Positions 1 through 8,807 of a stretch of DNA of 51,829 bases are shown here, piece after piece. Position numbers and translations under genes: made by a program. Below the pieces are notes generated by a model, which was not told the DNA's origin, searched no databases, and worked only from the letters and a program-made list of their open reading frames with translations. How positions within the stretch are numbered: position 1 is the first letter of the stretch; each line of letters starts with the position of its first letter. Location of the stretch: the NCBI GenBank assembly GCA_913778205.1, contig CAJYUW010000046.1, positions 1 to 51,829 on the forward strand. The letters run 5' to 3'. Source of the DNA: an uncultured Curtobacterium sp. (GTDB lineage: Bacteria > Actinomycetota > Actinomycetes > Actinomycetales > Microbacteriaceae).

Positions 1-125
1 TACTCACGTGTTACTCACCCGTTCGCCACTAATCCACCCAGCAAGCTGGGCTTCATCGTTCGACTTGCATGTGTTAAGCACGCCGCCAGCGTTCGTCCTG
101 AGCCAGGATCAAACTCTCCGTAAAA
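1..125 (-). rRNA. 16S rRNA, 5' end only (partial)
   Basis: Read on the minus strand, the stretch contains the universal 27F site (AGAGTTTGATCCTGGCTCAG), followed by the usual bacterial start of 16S (GACGAACGCTGGCGGCG, then CTTAACACATGCAAG). The rest of the gene lies beyond the left edge of the window. The hypervariable loop near 30-60 and the following GTGGCGAACGGGTGAG are of the Microbacteriaceae type and fit Curtobacterium as far as I remember it. The mature 5' end is placed a few bases upstream of the AGAGTTTGATC box and is uncertain by several bases. Confidence 0.97.
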
Positions 126-490
126 AATTACCAACCACACCCGAAAGCATGGCCGAGTTGATACTGACAAAAAGAACTGTCTACTGACAAGTTCTGTCTA
201 TCCAAAAGGAATTGTCTCCGTACCTCCACAAGTGAAGGCAACGGGGTCAATAAATTGGCATTGACAATGTGCACGCTGTTGAGTTCTCAAGGACCAGACG
301 CACTCCCCACTCGACCCCTCGAAGAGGTTCCGCCAGAGAGGCACTTCCTTCCACACCGAACACGACACCTTGCGGTGGCGCTTCATCGGGTGACGTTGCT
401 GCGAGCGGTACCCCGTCCGGACTGCATCTCCAGGTCAGTGACCCGGTGACCGTCTCGGCCGTTCCGTTCTCCGCCTCAGCGGCAACGAGT
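126..490 (-). other. rRNA operon leader (transcribed, non-coding)
   Basis: This gene-free stretch lies between the candidate rRNA promoter and 16S. It is visibly less GC-rich than the rest of the window near the 16S start. It carries CTTGAGAACTCAACAGCG on the minus strand (about 273-292), a motif known from actinobacterial rRNA leaders and spacers. Positions 173-181 and 186-195 (AGAACTGTC / GACAAGTTCT on the plus strand) form a hairpin with one bulged base that may serve in antitermination or processing. Short ORFs here are not credible genes. Confidence 0.75.
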
Positions 491-494
491 GATT

Positions 495-524
495 ACTCTA
501 CACACGCCCTGGGGGCCCCGCCAA
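495..524 (-). promoter_or_regulatory. candidate rRNA operon promoter
   Basis: On the minus strand a TTGGCG box (519-524) is followed by an 18-base spacer and a TAGAGT -10 box (495-500). Both fit the principal sigma factor of actinobacteria. The position, about 370 bases upstream of mature 16S, suits an rrn promoter. Further promoters in the leader cannot be excluded. Confidence 0.5.
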
Positions 525-600
525 CCAGCCCCCATCCCGGGCGTGTCGCGATCGAGCACGACCGCGGCGATCCCGGGCTGATCGGCCCCGGAACGGCGAA

Positions 601-630
601 CGGCCCGCCCCCGGTGTGGGGAGCGGGCCG
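601..630 (-). terminator. hairpin after the FAH-family gene
   Basis: GGCCCGC (602-608) and CCCC (609-612) pair with GGGG (618-621) and GCGGGCC (623-629), with one bulged base and a 5-base loop. It begins about 15 bases past the stop codon of the 645-1415 gene on its own strand, so it probably ends the serA-leuB-ilvE-FAH transcript. There is no T-run, as is usual in high-GC actinobacteria. Confidence 0.6.
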
Positions 631-644
631 ATCGGCGGGGCGCA

Positions 645-1415
645 TCAGTGCTTCGCGATGACGGGGTTCTTCAGGGAGCCCAGACCGGAGACGGTGACCT
701 CGACGACCTCGCCGTCGCGGATCTCCCCCACGCCGGCGGGCGTCCCGGTGAGGATGACGTCCCCGGGCAGGAGCGTCCAGATCGACGACACGAACTCGAT
801 GAGCGACGGGATGTCGTGGATCATCTCGCTCGTCGAGGCCGCCTGGCGCAGTTCACCGTCCACGCGGGTCTCGAGGCGGATGTCCGAGGGATCGATCTCG
901 GTCTCGATCGCAGGGCCGAGCGGGCAGAAGGTGTCGAACCCCTTCGCTCGGGTCCACTGGCCGTCGCGAGCCTGGAGGTCGCGGGCGGTCACGTCGTTCG
1001 CGATGGTGTAACCGAGGATGACGCTGGCGAAGTCCTCGCGTCGGACGTTCTTGGCGAGGGACCCGATCACGATGGCGAGCTCGCCCTCGTGGTCGACCCG
1101 TCCGACGCCGGCCGGCAGACGGATGGGGTCGTCGGGTCCGATCACGGTGGTGTTCGGCTTGAGGAACACCACGGGGTCGTCACCCGACCGCTCGTCCATC
1201 TCCGACGCGTGCTCGGCGTAGTTGAGTCCGACGCCGATCACCTTCGAGCGCGGGATCACCGGGGCGAGCAGCTTCGCCTCCGTCAGCGGGACCCGCTCCC
1301 CCGTCGTCTCGAACCCCTGGTACATCGGATCCCCCGCGAGCACGACGAGGTCACGCTCGTCGAGGATGCCGTAGCGGGGGTCTTCGCCCTTGCTGCTGAA
1401 CCGTGCGATCTTCAC
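645..1415 (-). CDS. fumarylacetoacetate hydrolase (FAH) family protein
   Basis: The 256-residue protein has the FAH fold signatures: a metal-binding DHEGELA stretch at about residues 108-114 with paired glutamates, NDVTARD at 140-146, KGFDTFCPLGP near 158-168, and LTGTPAGVG near the C terminus. Family members cleave C-C bonds or decarboxylate 2-keto acids such as 2-hydroxyhepta-2,4-diene-1,7-dioate, or act as oxaloacetate decarboxylases or acylpyruvases; the exact substrate cannot be read here. It is the last gene of a row with serA, leuB and ilvE, 29 bases after ilvE, so a role in removing a keto-acid by-product is possible but inferred. Length is normal for the short single-domain form. Confidence 0.92.
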   Translation of the reverse strand: MKIARFSSKGEDPRYGILDERDLVVLAGDPMYQGFETTGERVPLTEAKLLAPVIPRSKVIGVGLNYAEHASEMDERSGDDPVVFLKPNTTVIGPDDPIRLPAGVGRVDHEGELAIVIGSLAKNVRREDFASVILGYTIANDVTARDLQARDGQWTRAKGFDTFCPLGPAIETEIDPSDIRLETRVDGELRQAASTSEMIHDIPSLIEFVSSIWTLLPGDVILTGTPAGVGEIRDGEVVEVTVSGLGSLKNPVIAKH

Positions 1416-1444
1416 CGTTCGACCCTACCGACCCGGTGCCGCGA

Positions 1445-2554
1445 TCAGGACGGGTCGGTCAGCTTGGTCATCCACCCGTGCGGGTCGGGACGACGGCCGT
1501 ACTGGATGTCGGTGAGCTCCTCACGGAGGGACATCGTGAGTTCGCCCGCTCCCTCGGTGGGCGAACCGATGGTGAACCCGTCGCCGCGGAGCTCCGCGAT
1601 CGGGGTCACGACGGCGGCCGTGCCGCACGCGAACGCCTCGGTGATCGAGCCGTCGGCGACGCCGTCGCGCCATTCGTCGAGCGTCACCCGGCGACGCTCG
1701 ACCCGGAGCCCGCGGTCCTCCGCGAGCTGCAGGATCGAGTCGCGCGTGATGCCCTCGAGGATGGAGTCCGAGTCGGGGGTGACGAGCGTGCCGTCCGACT
1801 TCACCAGGACGACGTTCATCCCGCCGAGCTCCTCGAGGTACTTGCCCTCCTGGGAGTCGAGGAACATCACCTGCTGGCAGCCGTGCTCGTAGGCCTCCTG
1901 CTGGGGCAGGAGCGACGACGCGTAGTTCCCGCCCGTCTTCGCCGCACCCGTCCCGCCCTTGCCGGCTCGGGCGTACGTCGTCGAGAGCCAGATCGACACC
2001 GGCTTCGGACCCGAGGTGAAGTACGCACCCGCGGGGCTGGCGATGCAGTGGTAGTCCACGGCCTGAGCGGCACGGACGCCGAGGAACGACTCGGTCGCGA
2101 TCATGAACGGACGGAGGTACAGGCTCGTCTCGGGGGCGGACGGCACCCAGTCGACGTCGGTCCGGACGAGCTGCCGGATGGACTCGACGAAGGCCTCCAC
2201 CGGGAGCTCCGGCAGGGCCAGCCGGCGGGCGGACCGCTGGAAGCGCCGCGCGTTGGCGTCCGGGCGGAACGTCCAGACCGAGCCGTCCGCGTGCCGGTAG
2301 GCCTTGAGCCCCTCGAAGATCTCCTGCGCGTAGTGCAGGACGCTCGCGCTCGGGTCGAGCGAGAGCGGGCCGTACGGGTGGATCGACGCATCGCGCCATC
2401 CGTCGTCGAGGGTCCAACGGACCGTGGCCATGTGGTCGGTGAAGTGCTTGCCGAAGCCCGGGTCCGCCAGGATCGCCTCGCGCTCCGCTGCGGCGCGGCG
2501 CTCGGGTGACGGGGTGGTGGCGAACTCGAGCCCGAAGGCGGTGTCGGTCGACAT
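1445..2554 (-). CDS. ilvE: branched-chain amino acid aminotransferase
   Basis: This PLP enzyme of fold type IV transfers the amino group between glutamate and the 2-keto acids of valine, leucine and isoleucine. The 369-residue length fits the actinobacterial/eukaryotic-like BCAT group. The PLP lysine is K206 in AAKTGGNYASSL; the EGLKAYR stretch (81-87) and LRPFM (147-151) are also typical. A good Shine-Dalgarno (AGGAG) lies 8 bases before the ATG. The gene is 12 bases after leuB and so is probably cotranscribed with serA and leuB. It supplies the last step for the keto acids made by the ilvDBNC cluster a few kilobases away. Confidence 0.96.
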   Translation of the reverse strand: MSTDTAFGLEFATTPSPERRAAAEREAILADPGFGKHFTDHMATVRWTLDDGWRDASIHPYGPLSLDPSASVLHYAQEIFEGLKAYRHADGSVWTFRPDANARRFQRSARRLALPELPVEAFVESIRQLVRTDVDWVPSAPETSLYLRPFMIATESFLGVRAAQAVDYHCIASPAGAYFTSGPKPVSIWLSTTYARAGKGGTGAAKTGGNYASSLLPQQEAYEHGCQQVMFLDSQEGKYLEELGGMNVVLVKSDGTLVTPDSDSILEGITRDSILQLAEDRGLRVERRRVTLDEWRDGVADGSITEAFACGTAAVVTPIAELRGDGFTIGSPTEGAGELTMSLREELTDIQYGRRPDPHGWMTKLTDPS

Positions 2555-2566
2555 GGGTGACTCCTG

Positions 2567-3634
2567 TCAGGCGGTGGTGGTGCGTGCCGTGACCGCGGCG
2601 ACGATCGCGTCGCCGATCTCGGTCGTCCGACGCTGCGTGGTGCCCCGGTCGGCGAGGTCCGCTTCGACGGCTGCCGTGACCCGCGCCGCGAGGTCGCCCC
2701 GACCGAGGTGGTCGAGGAGCAGCGCGACGGAGAGGACGGCCGCCGTGGGATCGGCCTTCTGCTGACCCGCGATGTCCGGCGCGGAACCGTGGACCGGCTC
2801 GAACATGCTCGGGAAGGTGCCGTCCGGGTTGATGTTCCCCGAGGCCGCCAGACCGATGCCGCCGCTGATCGCACCGGCGAGGTCGGTGATGATGTCGCCG
2901 AACAGGTTGTCGGTGACGATGACGTCGAACCGCGACGGTTCGCGGACCATGTGGATGGTGACGGCGTCGACGTGCTGGTAGTCCACCGTGACGTCCGGGT
3001 ACTCGGCCGCGACCGCCGCGACCGTCCGCTGCCAGAGCGCCCCGGCGTGCACGAGCACGTTGCTCTTGTGCACGAGCGTGAGGTGCTTCCGGGGTCGCCG
3101 GTCCGCGAGCGCGAAGGCGTAGCGGACGACCCGCGCCACGCCGTGCGCGGTGTTGAGCGAGACCTCGGTCGCGATCTCGTGCGGGGTCCCCACGCGGATC
3201 GCGCCGCCGTTGCCGACGTACGGGCCCTCGGTCCCCTCGCGCACGACCACGAAGTCGACGTCGCCGGTCTCGGCGAGGGGCGACCCCACCGACGGGTACA
3301 CGACGGTGGGACGGAGGTTGACGTAGTGGTCGAAGGCGAAGCGGAGCTTCAGCAGGAGCCCGCGCTCGATGATCCCGCCGGCCAGTCGCGGGTCGCGCGG
3401 GTCGCCCCCGACGGCGCCGAGCAGGATCGCGTCGTGTGCCGCGATCGCCGCCAGGTCATCGTCGGTCAGGATGTCCCCGGTGGCGAGGAACCGGTCGGCG
3501 CCGAGGGAGAACGCGGTCTCCTCTACGACGAGGTCCTCCGGCAGGACGGCGTGCAGGACCTTGAGCGCCTCGTCGACGACCTCGGGTCCGATGCCGTCAC
3601 CCCGCACGACGGCGAGCTTCACGGTCTGCGTCAT
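2567..3634 (-). CDS. leuB: 3-isopropylmalate dehydrogenase
   Basis: It oxidises 3-isopropylmalate to 2-ketoisocaproate (after decarboxylation) with NAD in leucine synthesis. The 355-residue protein starts with the family's [10 protein letters not shown] motif (10-19). It also has the [11 protein letters not shown] loop and the [18 protein letters not shown] metal/substrate motif, followed by [12 protein letters not shown]. The GPYVGNGG loop marks it as LeuB rather than isocitrate or tartrate dehydrogenase. It lies 13 bases after serA and 12 before ilvE. leuA, leuC and leuD are not in this window. Confidence 0.97.
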   Translation of the reverse strand: MTQTVKLAVVRGDGIGPEVVDEALKVLHAVLPEDLVVEETAFSLGADRFLATGDILTDDDLAAIAAHDAILLGAVGGDPRDPRLAGGIIERGLLLKLRFAFDHYVNLRPTVVYPSVGSPLAETGDVDFVVVREGTEGPYVGNGGAIRVGTPHEIATEVSLNTAHGVARVVRYAFALADRRPRKHLTLVHKSNVLVHAGALWQRTVAAVAAEYPDVTVDYQHVDAVTIHMVREPSRFDVIVTDNLFGDIITDLAGAISGGIGLAASGNINPDGTFPSMFEPVHGSAPDIAGQQKADPTAAVLSVALLLDHLGRGDLAARVTAAVEADLADRGTTQRRTTEIGDAIVAAVTARTTTA

Positions 3635-3647
3635 CTGTCCGACTCCC

Positions 3648-5237
3648 CTACAGCGTGATGTCGATCTCGCGGAGCGAGCTCGCGTCGATGGTCGAGCGGA
3701 CGTGCTCGAGGATCTCGGCGGGGACCGGCGAGTCGACGGTCAGCACGCTGAGCGCCTGGCCGCCGGCAGCCTCGCGCGAGATCTGCATCGCGGCGATGTT
3801 GATGCCCGCGTCGCCGAACTCCTTGCCGTACACCGCGACGATGCCGGGGCGGTCGACGTACTCCATGACGACGTGGTGCCGGTCGAGCGGGACCTCGACG
3901 TCGTGGCCGTTGATCTCGACGAGCTTCTCGACCTGCTTCGGGCCGGTGAGCGTGCCCGAGACGCTGATCGCCGGGCCGTCCGACTGGGCGCCGCGGATGG
4001 TGAGCACGTTGCGGTACTCCGGGCTGTCGGCGTCGGTGATGAGCCGGACGGAAACGCCCCGCTGCTCCGCGATGAGCGGCGCGTTGACGTAGGAGACCTG
4101 GTCGCTGACGACATCGGTGAAGACGCCCTTGAGCGCCGCGAGCTTGAGGACGCTGACGTCGTACCCGGCGAGCTCGCCGTGGACCTCGACGTCGATGCTC
4201 GTCACCGGCGAGGTCGCGAGTGCCGTGAAGACCTGGCCGAGCTTCTCGACGAGCGGGATGCCGGGGCGCACGTACGGGTCGATGACACCGCCGGCGACGT
4301 TCACGGCGTCGGGCACGAGCTCGCCGCCGAGCGCGAGGCGCACCGACTTCGCGACCGAGACGCCCGCCTTCTCCTGGGCCTCGTCCGTCGAGGCGCCGAG
4401 GTGCGGCGTCACGACGACGTTCGGCAGCGACGTCAGCGCGTCGTCCTGCGGCGGCTCGGACACGAACACGTCGAGGCCGGCGCCTGCGATCGTGCCGGCG
4501 GTGAGGGCGCGACGGAGCGCGTCCTCGTCGATGAGGCCGCCCCGTGCGACGTTGACGACGAAGGCCGTGGGCTTCATGAGCGCGAACTGCTCGTCCGAGA
4601 TCATCCCGAGGGTCTCGGGCGTCTTCGGCATGTGGATCGTCGTGAAGTCCGCGCGACGCAGCAGGTCCTCGAGGGAGACGAGCTCGACCCCGAGCTGTTG
4701 CGCGCGAGCGGTGGTGACGTACGGGTCGTACGCGATCACCGAGACGCCGAACGCCTGCAGGCGCTGCGTGATGAGCGCACCGATCCGGCCGAGGCCGATG
4801 ATGCCGACGGTCTTCTCGTAGAGCTCGACGCCGGTGTACGCGGAGCGCTTCCAGGCACCCCCGGCGAGCGACGCGTGCGCCGCCGGGATGTGGCGCGCGA
4901 GGGACAGGATGTGCCCGACGGTGAGCTCGGCGGCGGAGATGATGTTCGACGTCGGGGCGTTCACGACCATCACGCCGGCGGTGGTCGCCGCCTTGATGTC
5001 GACGTTGTCGAGACCGACACCGGCGCGGGCGACGACCTGCAGGTTCGGCGCGGCCGCGATGGCCTCGGCGTCGACCTTGGTGGCGGAGCGCACCAGGACC
5101 GCGTTCGCGTCGGCGAGGGCGGACAGGAGCGCGGAGCGGTCGGTGCCGTCCACGTTCCGGATCTCGAAGTCGGGCCCGAGGGCGTCGACGGTGGCGGGCG
5201 AGAGTTCTTCGGCGATCAGGACGACCGGCTTCGGCAC
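3648..5237 (-). CDS. serA: D-3-phosphoglycerate dehydrogenase (long form with ACT domain)
   Basis: First enzyme of serine synthesis, 3-phosphoglycerate to 3-phosphohydroxypyruvate with NAD. The 529 residues match the long actinobacterial form. Substrate residues lie in [10 protein letters not shown] (71-80), the Rossmann motif GLGRIG is at 148-153, [10 protein letters not shown] carries the catalytic arginine, and [12 protein letters not shown] carries the catalytic histidine. An intervening (ASB) domain follows. A C-terminal ACT domain ([19 protein letters not shown]) is the site of serine feedback in the M. tuberculosis enzyme. Start is GTG, with GAGGAAA about 10 bases upstream. It heads the serA-leuB-ilvE-FAH row. 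Confidence 0.97.
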   Translation of the reverse strand: MPKPVVLIAEELSPATVDALGPDFEIRNVDGTDRSALLSALADANAVLVRSATKVDAEAIAAAPNLQVVARAGVGLDNVDIKAATTAGVMVVNAPTSNIISAAELTVGHILSLARHIPAAHASLAGGAWKRSAYTGVELYEKTVGIIGLGRIGALITQRLQAFGVSVIAYDPYVTTARAQQLGVELVSLEDLLRRADFTTIHMPKTPETLGMISDEQFALMKPTAFVVNVARGGLIDEDALRRALTAGTIAGAGLDVFVSEPPQDDALTSLPNVVVTPHLGASTDEAQEKAGVSVAKSVRLALGGELVPDAVNVAGGVIDPYVRPGIPLVEKLGQVFTALATSPVTSIDVEVHGELAGYDVSVLKLAALKGVFTDVVSDQVSYVNAPLIAEQRGVSVRLITDADSPEYRNVLTIRGAQSDGPAISVSGTLTGPKQVEKLVEINGHDVEVPLDRHHVVMEYVDRPGIVAVYGKEFGDAGINIAAMQISREAAGGQALSVLTVDSPVPAEILEHVRSTIDASSLREIDITL

Positions 5238-5276
5238 GACTGCTGTTTCCTCACACGAGACGGGCGGTATCCCACC

Positions 5277-5282
5277 ATGCTA
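5277..5282 (-). promoter_or_regulatory. candidate -10 box of the serA operon
   Basis: TAGCAT on the minus strand lies about 40 bases before the serA GTG, leaving room for a short leader and the ribosome-binding site. A clear -35 box is not visible. Confidence 0.45.
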
Positions 5283-5335
5283 TCGACGCGGGCGGATGGT
5301 TACGACCGCGGCGCGGTCCGCCCGGGTGCGTGGAC

Positions 5336-5384
5336 GACGGACGGGAGGCACGGCTCGCGACGCGCACCGTGCCTCCCGTCCGTC
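5336..5384 (-). terminator. 18-bp perfect hairpin of the GGGAGGC family
   Basis: GACGGACGGGAGGCACGG (5336-5353) pairs perfectly with CCGTGCCTCCCGTCCGTC (5367-5384) around a 13-base loop. It begins about 10 bases beyond the stop codon of the 5395-5781 gene and before the serA promoter, so it probably ends that transcript. It shares its core with hairpins at 8755, 18063 and 26577 and, more loosely, 23248. Confidence 0.75.
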
Positions 5385-5394
5385 CGCGGGTCCG

Positions 5395-5781
5395 TCAGGA
5401 CCCGATGCTCAGCGTCGACGTCACGTACTGCAGGAGCGTGAACCACAGCGCGCTGACGGCGCAGAGCGCCGTGACGAAGACGACGATCGTGCGCGCGACG
5501 GGCATGCGTCGGGAGACGACCAGCGCCACGACGAAGCCGGCGGGGGCGATGAGGACGTCGAGGACGAGGGCAGGCCACGGCACCGAGGACTGCAGGGCGG
5601 CCGCGCCGTTCTGCGCGAGGAAGGCGTTGTTCTCCTGCAGCCGGGTGGAGACGCCGACGAAGTTGCCGACGGCCTGCCACGTGACGTACGCGAGCAGGAG
5701 CGCGGCGACGACCCAGACCGCGATGCGCCAGGGCGTCAGGACACGGACCGTGGTCGGCCCGGAGGCGGTGTCGACGGTCAC
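5395..5781 (-). CDS. small membrane protein, function unknown
   Basis: A 128-residue protein with about three hydrophobic helices: RIAVWVVAALLLAYVTW near residue 20, LVLDVLIAPAGFVVALVV near the middle and TIVVFVTALCAVSALWFTLL near the end. The start chosen is the GTG at 5781, which overlaps the stop codon of the upstream gene as GTGA. This indicates translational coupling; longer in-frame starts would run through that gene. I do not recognise a domain. The pair resembles conserved membrane-protein pairs of Microbacteriaceae, and its role is unknown. Confidence 0.75.
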   Translation of the reverse strand: MTVDTASGPTTVRVLTPWRIAVWVVAALLLAYVTWQAVGNFVGVSTRLQENNAFLAQNGAAALQSSVPWPALVLDVLIAPAGFVVALVVSRRMPVARTIVVFVTALCAVSALWFTLLQYVTSTLSIGS

Positions 5782-6203
5782 CCGAAGCTCCTCGTCAGGA
5801 TGAACGGCCACGGGATGAGCACGACGGCGCCGATCAGGAGCCAGACGAACTTCGTGCGGTTGCGCGCGGTCTGGCCGAGCCAGAGCGTCGCGACGAACCA
5901 GAGCGCGGGCGCGACGATCGCGAGCGCGCGCATGACCTCCGACGCGGGGTCGGCGACCACGAGCACGCTCGCGCTGATCAACCACGCGACCGTGTAGAGC
6001 AGGTAGAGGCCACCGAGGACGCCGAAGCCGACGAGCGGCCCGGAGCCGACGGGGCCCTCGTCGTCACGCGTCCGCTGCTGCTTGACCGCGACGGGGTTGT
6101 GCGCGGCGTCGACGTGCGTCGCGTCGTCCGCGTCACCCCAGTTCAGCGCGTCGTCGTCGTCGTGGTCGACGGACCCGTCCGGAGGTGAGGCTGCCGTGGT
6201 CAT
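5778..6203 (-). CDS. membrane protein with acidic N-terminus, function unknown
   Basis: A 141-residue protein. The first ~50 residues are polar and Asp-rich (VDHDDDDALNWGDADD), followed by three likely membrane helices (GFGVLGGLYLLYTVAWLI, ALAIVAPALWFVATLWL, FVWLLIGAVVLIPWPF). It ends in the 4-base overlap with the following membrane gene, so the two are probably made together and may interact. A TAGAAT box 6 bases before the ATG, with no Shine-Dalgarno, suggests a leaderless message. No known domain is recognised. Confidence 0.8.
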   Translation of the reverse strand: MTTAASPPDGSVDHDDDDALNWGDADDATHVDAAHNPVAVKQQRTRDDEGPVGSGPLVGFGVLGGLYLLYTVAWLISASVLVVADPASEVMRALAIVAPALWFVATLWLGQTARNRTKFVWLLIGAVVLIPWPFILTRSFG

Positions 6204-6209
6204 GCCTCG

Positions 6210-6215
6210 ATTCTA
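6210..6215 (-). promoter_or_regulatory. -10 box giving a probably leaderless mRNA
   Basis: TAGAAT on the minus strand is followed by exactly 6 bases (CGAGGC) and the ATG at 6203. Transcription would start at or within a base of the start codon. Confidence 0.6.
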
Positions 6216-6263
6216 CGAGGCGTCGAGGACGACGCACGCCGGTCTGGCGGGATCGCCCGGCGC

Positions 6264-7454
6264 TCAGACGTCGGCGGACTCGGTCTCCAGAACCGCCGCC
6301 ACGACGTCGCGGACCGCCGGGAACAGCGGGTGGCTCTCCATGAGTCCGGTCAGGATCTCGGTGAGCGCGTGCGCGGTCGCGCCGGACCGCAGGAGCGCGT
6401 GCAGCTCGATCGACTCCGGGTCGTCCTGGTCGTCGAACGCCAGCGCCGCGCGGACCGCGCCGAGCAGGTGGTCGACGGGCAGCCCGCGCTCGGCGAGCTG
6501 CGCGGCCGGACCGACGAAGCGTTCGCGCCGACCGAGCTTGCGGAGCGGGTTGCGCCCCACCCGGATGGTCGTGTCGGGCAGGTGCGGGTTCGCGATGCGC
6601 GAGAGGTTCGCGGCGACGTACCGCGCGTGCTCCGCCGGGTCGAAGCCGTGCTTCGCGACGAGGAGCGCGGTCGTCTCGGCGAGGACGCCGTCGACCTCGG
6701 CGCGGACTTCTCGGTCCTCCAGGGCCTCGCGGATGAGGCGGATGCCGCGGGTGGAGCCGTGGTAGGCCGCCGTGGCGTGCGCGGTGTTCACCGTGTAGAG
6801 CTTGCGCTCCACGAAGGGCTGCAGGTCGTCGACCCACGTCACGCCGTCGATGACGGGCGGCTCGCTGCCCGATGCGTCGAACGGGGTGCGCTCGATGACC
6901 CACTCGTAGAACGGTTCGAGCACGACGTCGAGCCCGCCGGACTGCCCGAGGACGCCGGACTGGTCGGGGACGATGCGGTCGATCGCGCAGTTCGCGAACA
7001 CCGCCGCGACGTCGCGGTCCTCGAGCACGGGCGCCCTCCGGATGCTCGCGTGCAGCGAGTCGGTGGCGTTGAAGGCGTTCTCGCACGCGACGATCGTGAC
7101 CTCGCCGCGGTCGGCGGCGCGGGCCGCGAGTCCGTCGGCGATGACCGGCGCCACGAGCGGCAGCGTCCGGGCCCCGACCGCGGTCGTGACCACGTCGGCC
7201 TCGGCGATGGCCTGCACGACGCGGTCGCGGTCCGACTTGCTGTTCAGCGCGCGGAAGCCGTAGACGAGGTGCTCGACCGGCATCTCGCCGACCTCGTGCA
7301 CGACGAAGCGTCCGGCCTCGTTGAGGGCCGAGACGACGCGTTCGTCGACGTCGACGAAGGTGAGCTCGTAGCCGCTCGCCACGAGGAACTGGCCCACGAA
7401 GCCGCGCCCGATCTTGCCGGCGCCGATGTGGACCGCTCGTCTCGTCACCGCCAT
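6264..7454 (-). CDS. mtlD: mannitol-1-phosphate 5-dehydrogenase
   Basis: It converts mannitol-1-phosphate to fructose-6-phosphate with NAD. The 396-residue protein opens with the nucleotide motif VHIGAGKIGRGFVG (8-21). It carries the KxxxxNxxH signature of polyol-specific long-chain dehydrogenases as KLYTVNTAH, and the RxGRNPLRKLGRRERFVGPA stretch typical of MtlD. No mannitol PTS gene is adjacent in this window, so mannitol uptake must be encoded elsewhere or the enzyme works in mannitol synthesis. A weak -10 (GATGAT, 7461-7466) lies 6 bases before the ATG. Confidence 0.93.
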   Translation of the reverse strand: MAVTRRAVHIGAGKIGRGFVGQFLVASGYELTFVDVDERVVSALNEAGRFVVHEVGEMPVEHLVYGFRALNSKSDRDRVVQAIAEADVVTTAVGARTLPLVAPVIADGLAARAADRGEVTIVACENAFNATDSLHASIRRAPVLEDRDVAAVFANCAIDRIVPDQSGVLGQSGGLDVVLEPFYEWVIERTPFDASGSEPPVIDGVTWVDDLQPFVERKLYTVNTAHATAAYHGSTRGIRLIREALEDREVRAEVDGVLAETTALLVAKHGFDPAEHARYVAANLSRIANPHLPDTTIRVGRNPLRKLGRRERFVGPAAQLAERGLPVDHLLGAVRAALAFDDQDDPESIELHALLRSGATAHALTEILTGLMESHPLFPAVRDVVAAVLETESADV

Positions 7455-7631
7455 CGGACGATCATCCCATGCCGATCGGTACGGTTCTGACCAGCGCGGA
7501 CCGAGGTCGACGACGACCGTCGCGCGACGGACGACGACCGGTCGCGGACGGGCGCGGAAGCCGCGCGGACACGCCGATCTCCGGCGCCGGGGGTGATGAG
7601 GAGCTGCTGCATAACGTTCGGGTCACATCGA

Positions 7632-7662
7632 GAGGCGGCGGTGCAGGGAGCACCGCCGCCTC
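7632..7662 (-). terminator. 13-bp perfect hairpin after ilvC
   Basis: GAGGCGGCGGTGC (7632-7644) pairs perfectly with GCACCGCCGCCTC (7650-7662) around AGGGA. It lies about 23 bases past the ilvC stop codon on the ilvC strand. The remaining sequence to 7454 shows no gene and must hold the mtlD promoter. Confidence 0.8.
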
Positions 7663-7685
7663 GTCATCGAGTGGTGTTGCGAAGA

Positions 7686-8711
7686 CTACCGCGCGGCCGA
7701 GCCGTCCACGTAGTCGGAGTCGTTCGACTTCCACGCGAACAGCGCGCGCAGCTCGCGACCGGTGGCCTCGATCGGGTGGCCCTCGCCCTTCGCGCGGAGC
7801 TCCTTGAACTCCGGCGCGCCGGCGTCCTGGTCCTCGATGAAGCGCTTGGCGAAGGTGCCGTCCTGGATGTCCTTCAGGACGGCCTTCATGTTCTCCTTGA
7901 CCTCGGGCGAGATCACGCGCGGGCCGGAGACGTAGTCGCCGAACTCGGCGGTGTCCGAGATCGACCAGCGCTGCTTGGTGAGGCCGCCCTCCCAGATGAG
8001 GTCGACGATGAGCTTGAGCTCGTGCAGGACCTCGAAGTAGGCGATCTGCGGCTGGTAGCCCGCCTCGGTGAGGGTCTCGAAGCCGTACTGGATGAGCTGC
8101 GAGGTGCCACCGCAGAGGACGGCCTGCTCGCCGAACAGGTCGGTCTCGGTCTCCTCGGTGAAGGTGGTCTTGATGCCGCCGGAGCGCAGGCCGCCGATCG
8201 CCTTCGAGTAGCTCCACGCGAGGTCCCACGCCGAACCGGACGCGTCGACCTCGACGGCGACGATCACCGGCACGCCGCGGCCGGCCTCGTACTCACGACG
8301 GACGGTGTGGCCGGGGCCCTTCGGCGCGACGAGCGACACGTCGACGCCCGCGGGCGCCTCGATGTAGCCGTAGCGGATGTTGAAGCCGTGGCCGAAGACG
8401 AGCGTGGCGCCGTCCTTGAGGTTCGGCTTGATGTCCTCGGCGTAGACGATGCGCTGCACCTGGTCGGGGGCGAGGATGACGACGACGTCGGCCCAGGCGG
8501 TCGCGTCGGCCGGGGTCAGGACCTCGAAGCCGGCCTCCTCCGCCTTCTGCCGGCTCTTCGAGCCCTCCTTGAGGCCGATCTTCACCTCGACGCCGCTGTC
8601 GCGGAGGTTGAGGGCGTGGGCGTGGCCCTGCGAGCCGTAGCCGATGACGGCGACCTTCTTGCCCTGGATGAGCGTCAGGTCGGCGTCGGCGTCGTACACG
8701 ATGTCAGTCAC
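7686..8711 (-). CDS. ilvC: ketol-acid reductoisomerase (class I)
   Basis: It isomerises and reduces 2-acetolactate or 2-aceto-2-hydroxybutyrate with NAD(P)H and Mg, the second common step of valine and isoleucine synthesis. At 341 residues it is the short class I form. The Rossmann motif [19 protein letters not shown] is at about 23-41, and metal-binding acidic residues lie in [12 protein letters not shown] and in the [13 protein letters not shown] region. GTG start with AAGGAG 10 bases upstream. It is the last gene of the ilv cluster, 96 bases after ilvN, with a hairpin in the gap. Confidence 0.98.
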   Translation of the reverse strand: MTDIVYDADADLTLIQGKKVAVIGYGSQGHAHALNLRDSGVEVKIGLKEGSKSRQKAEEAGFEVLTPADATAWADVVVILAPDQVQRIVYAEDIKPNLKDGATLVFGHGFNIRYGYIEAPAGVDVSLVAPKGPGHTVRREYEAGRGVPVIVAVEVDASGSAWDLAWSYSKAIGGLRSGGIKTTFTEETETDLFGEQAVLCGGTSQLIQYGFETLTEAGYQPQIAYFEVLHELKLIVDLIWEGGLTKQRWSISDTAEFGDYVSGPRVISPEVKENMKAVLKDIQDGTFAKRFIEDQDAGAPEFKELRAKGEGHPIEATGRELRALFAWKSNDSDYVDGSAAR

Positions 8712-8754
8712 GAGGGTGTGTCTCCTTGGTTCTGGTGGTCTGGTGGTGCGGCCG

Positions 8755-8786
8755 GGAGGCGCGTGGCGGGCAGGCCACGTGCCTCC
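8755..8786 (-). terminator. GGGAGGC-type hairpin between ilvN and ilvC
   Basis: GGAGGCGCGTGGC (8755-8767) pairs with GCCACGTGCCTCC (8774-8786), with one G-U pair in one strand sense. It sits inside the ilv cluster, so it is more likely a partial terminator or RNA-stability element that sets ilvC expression than a full stop. Confidence 0.6.
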
Positions 8787-8807
8787 AGGCCGGAAGTCGG
8801 GTGCGCG

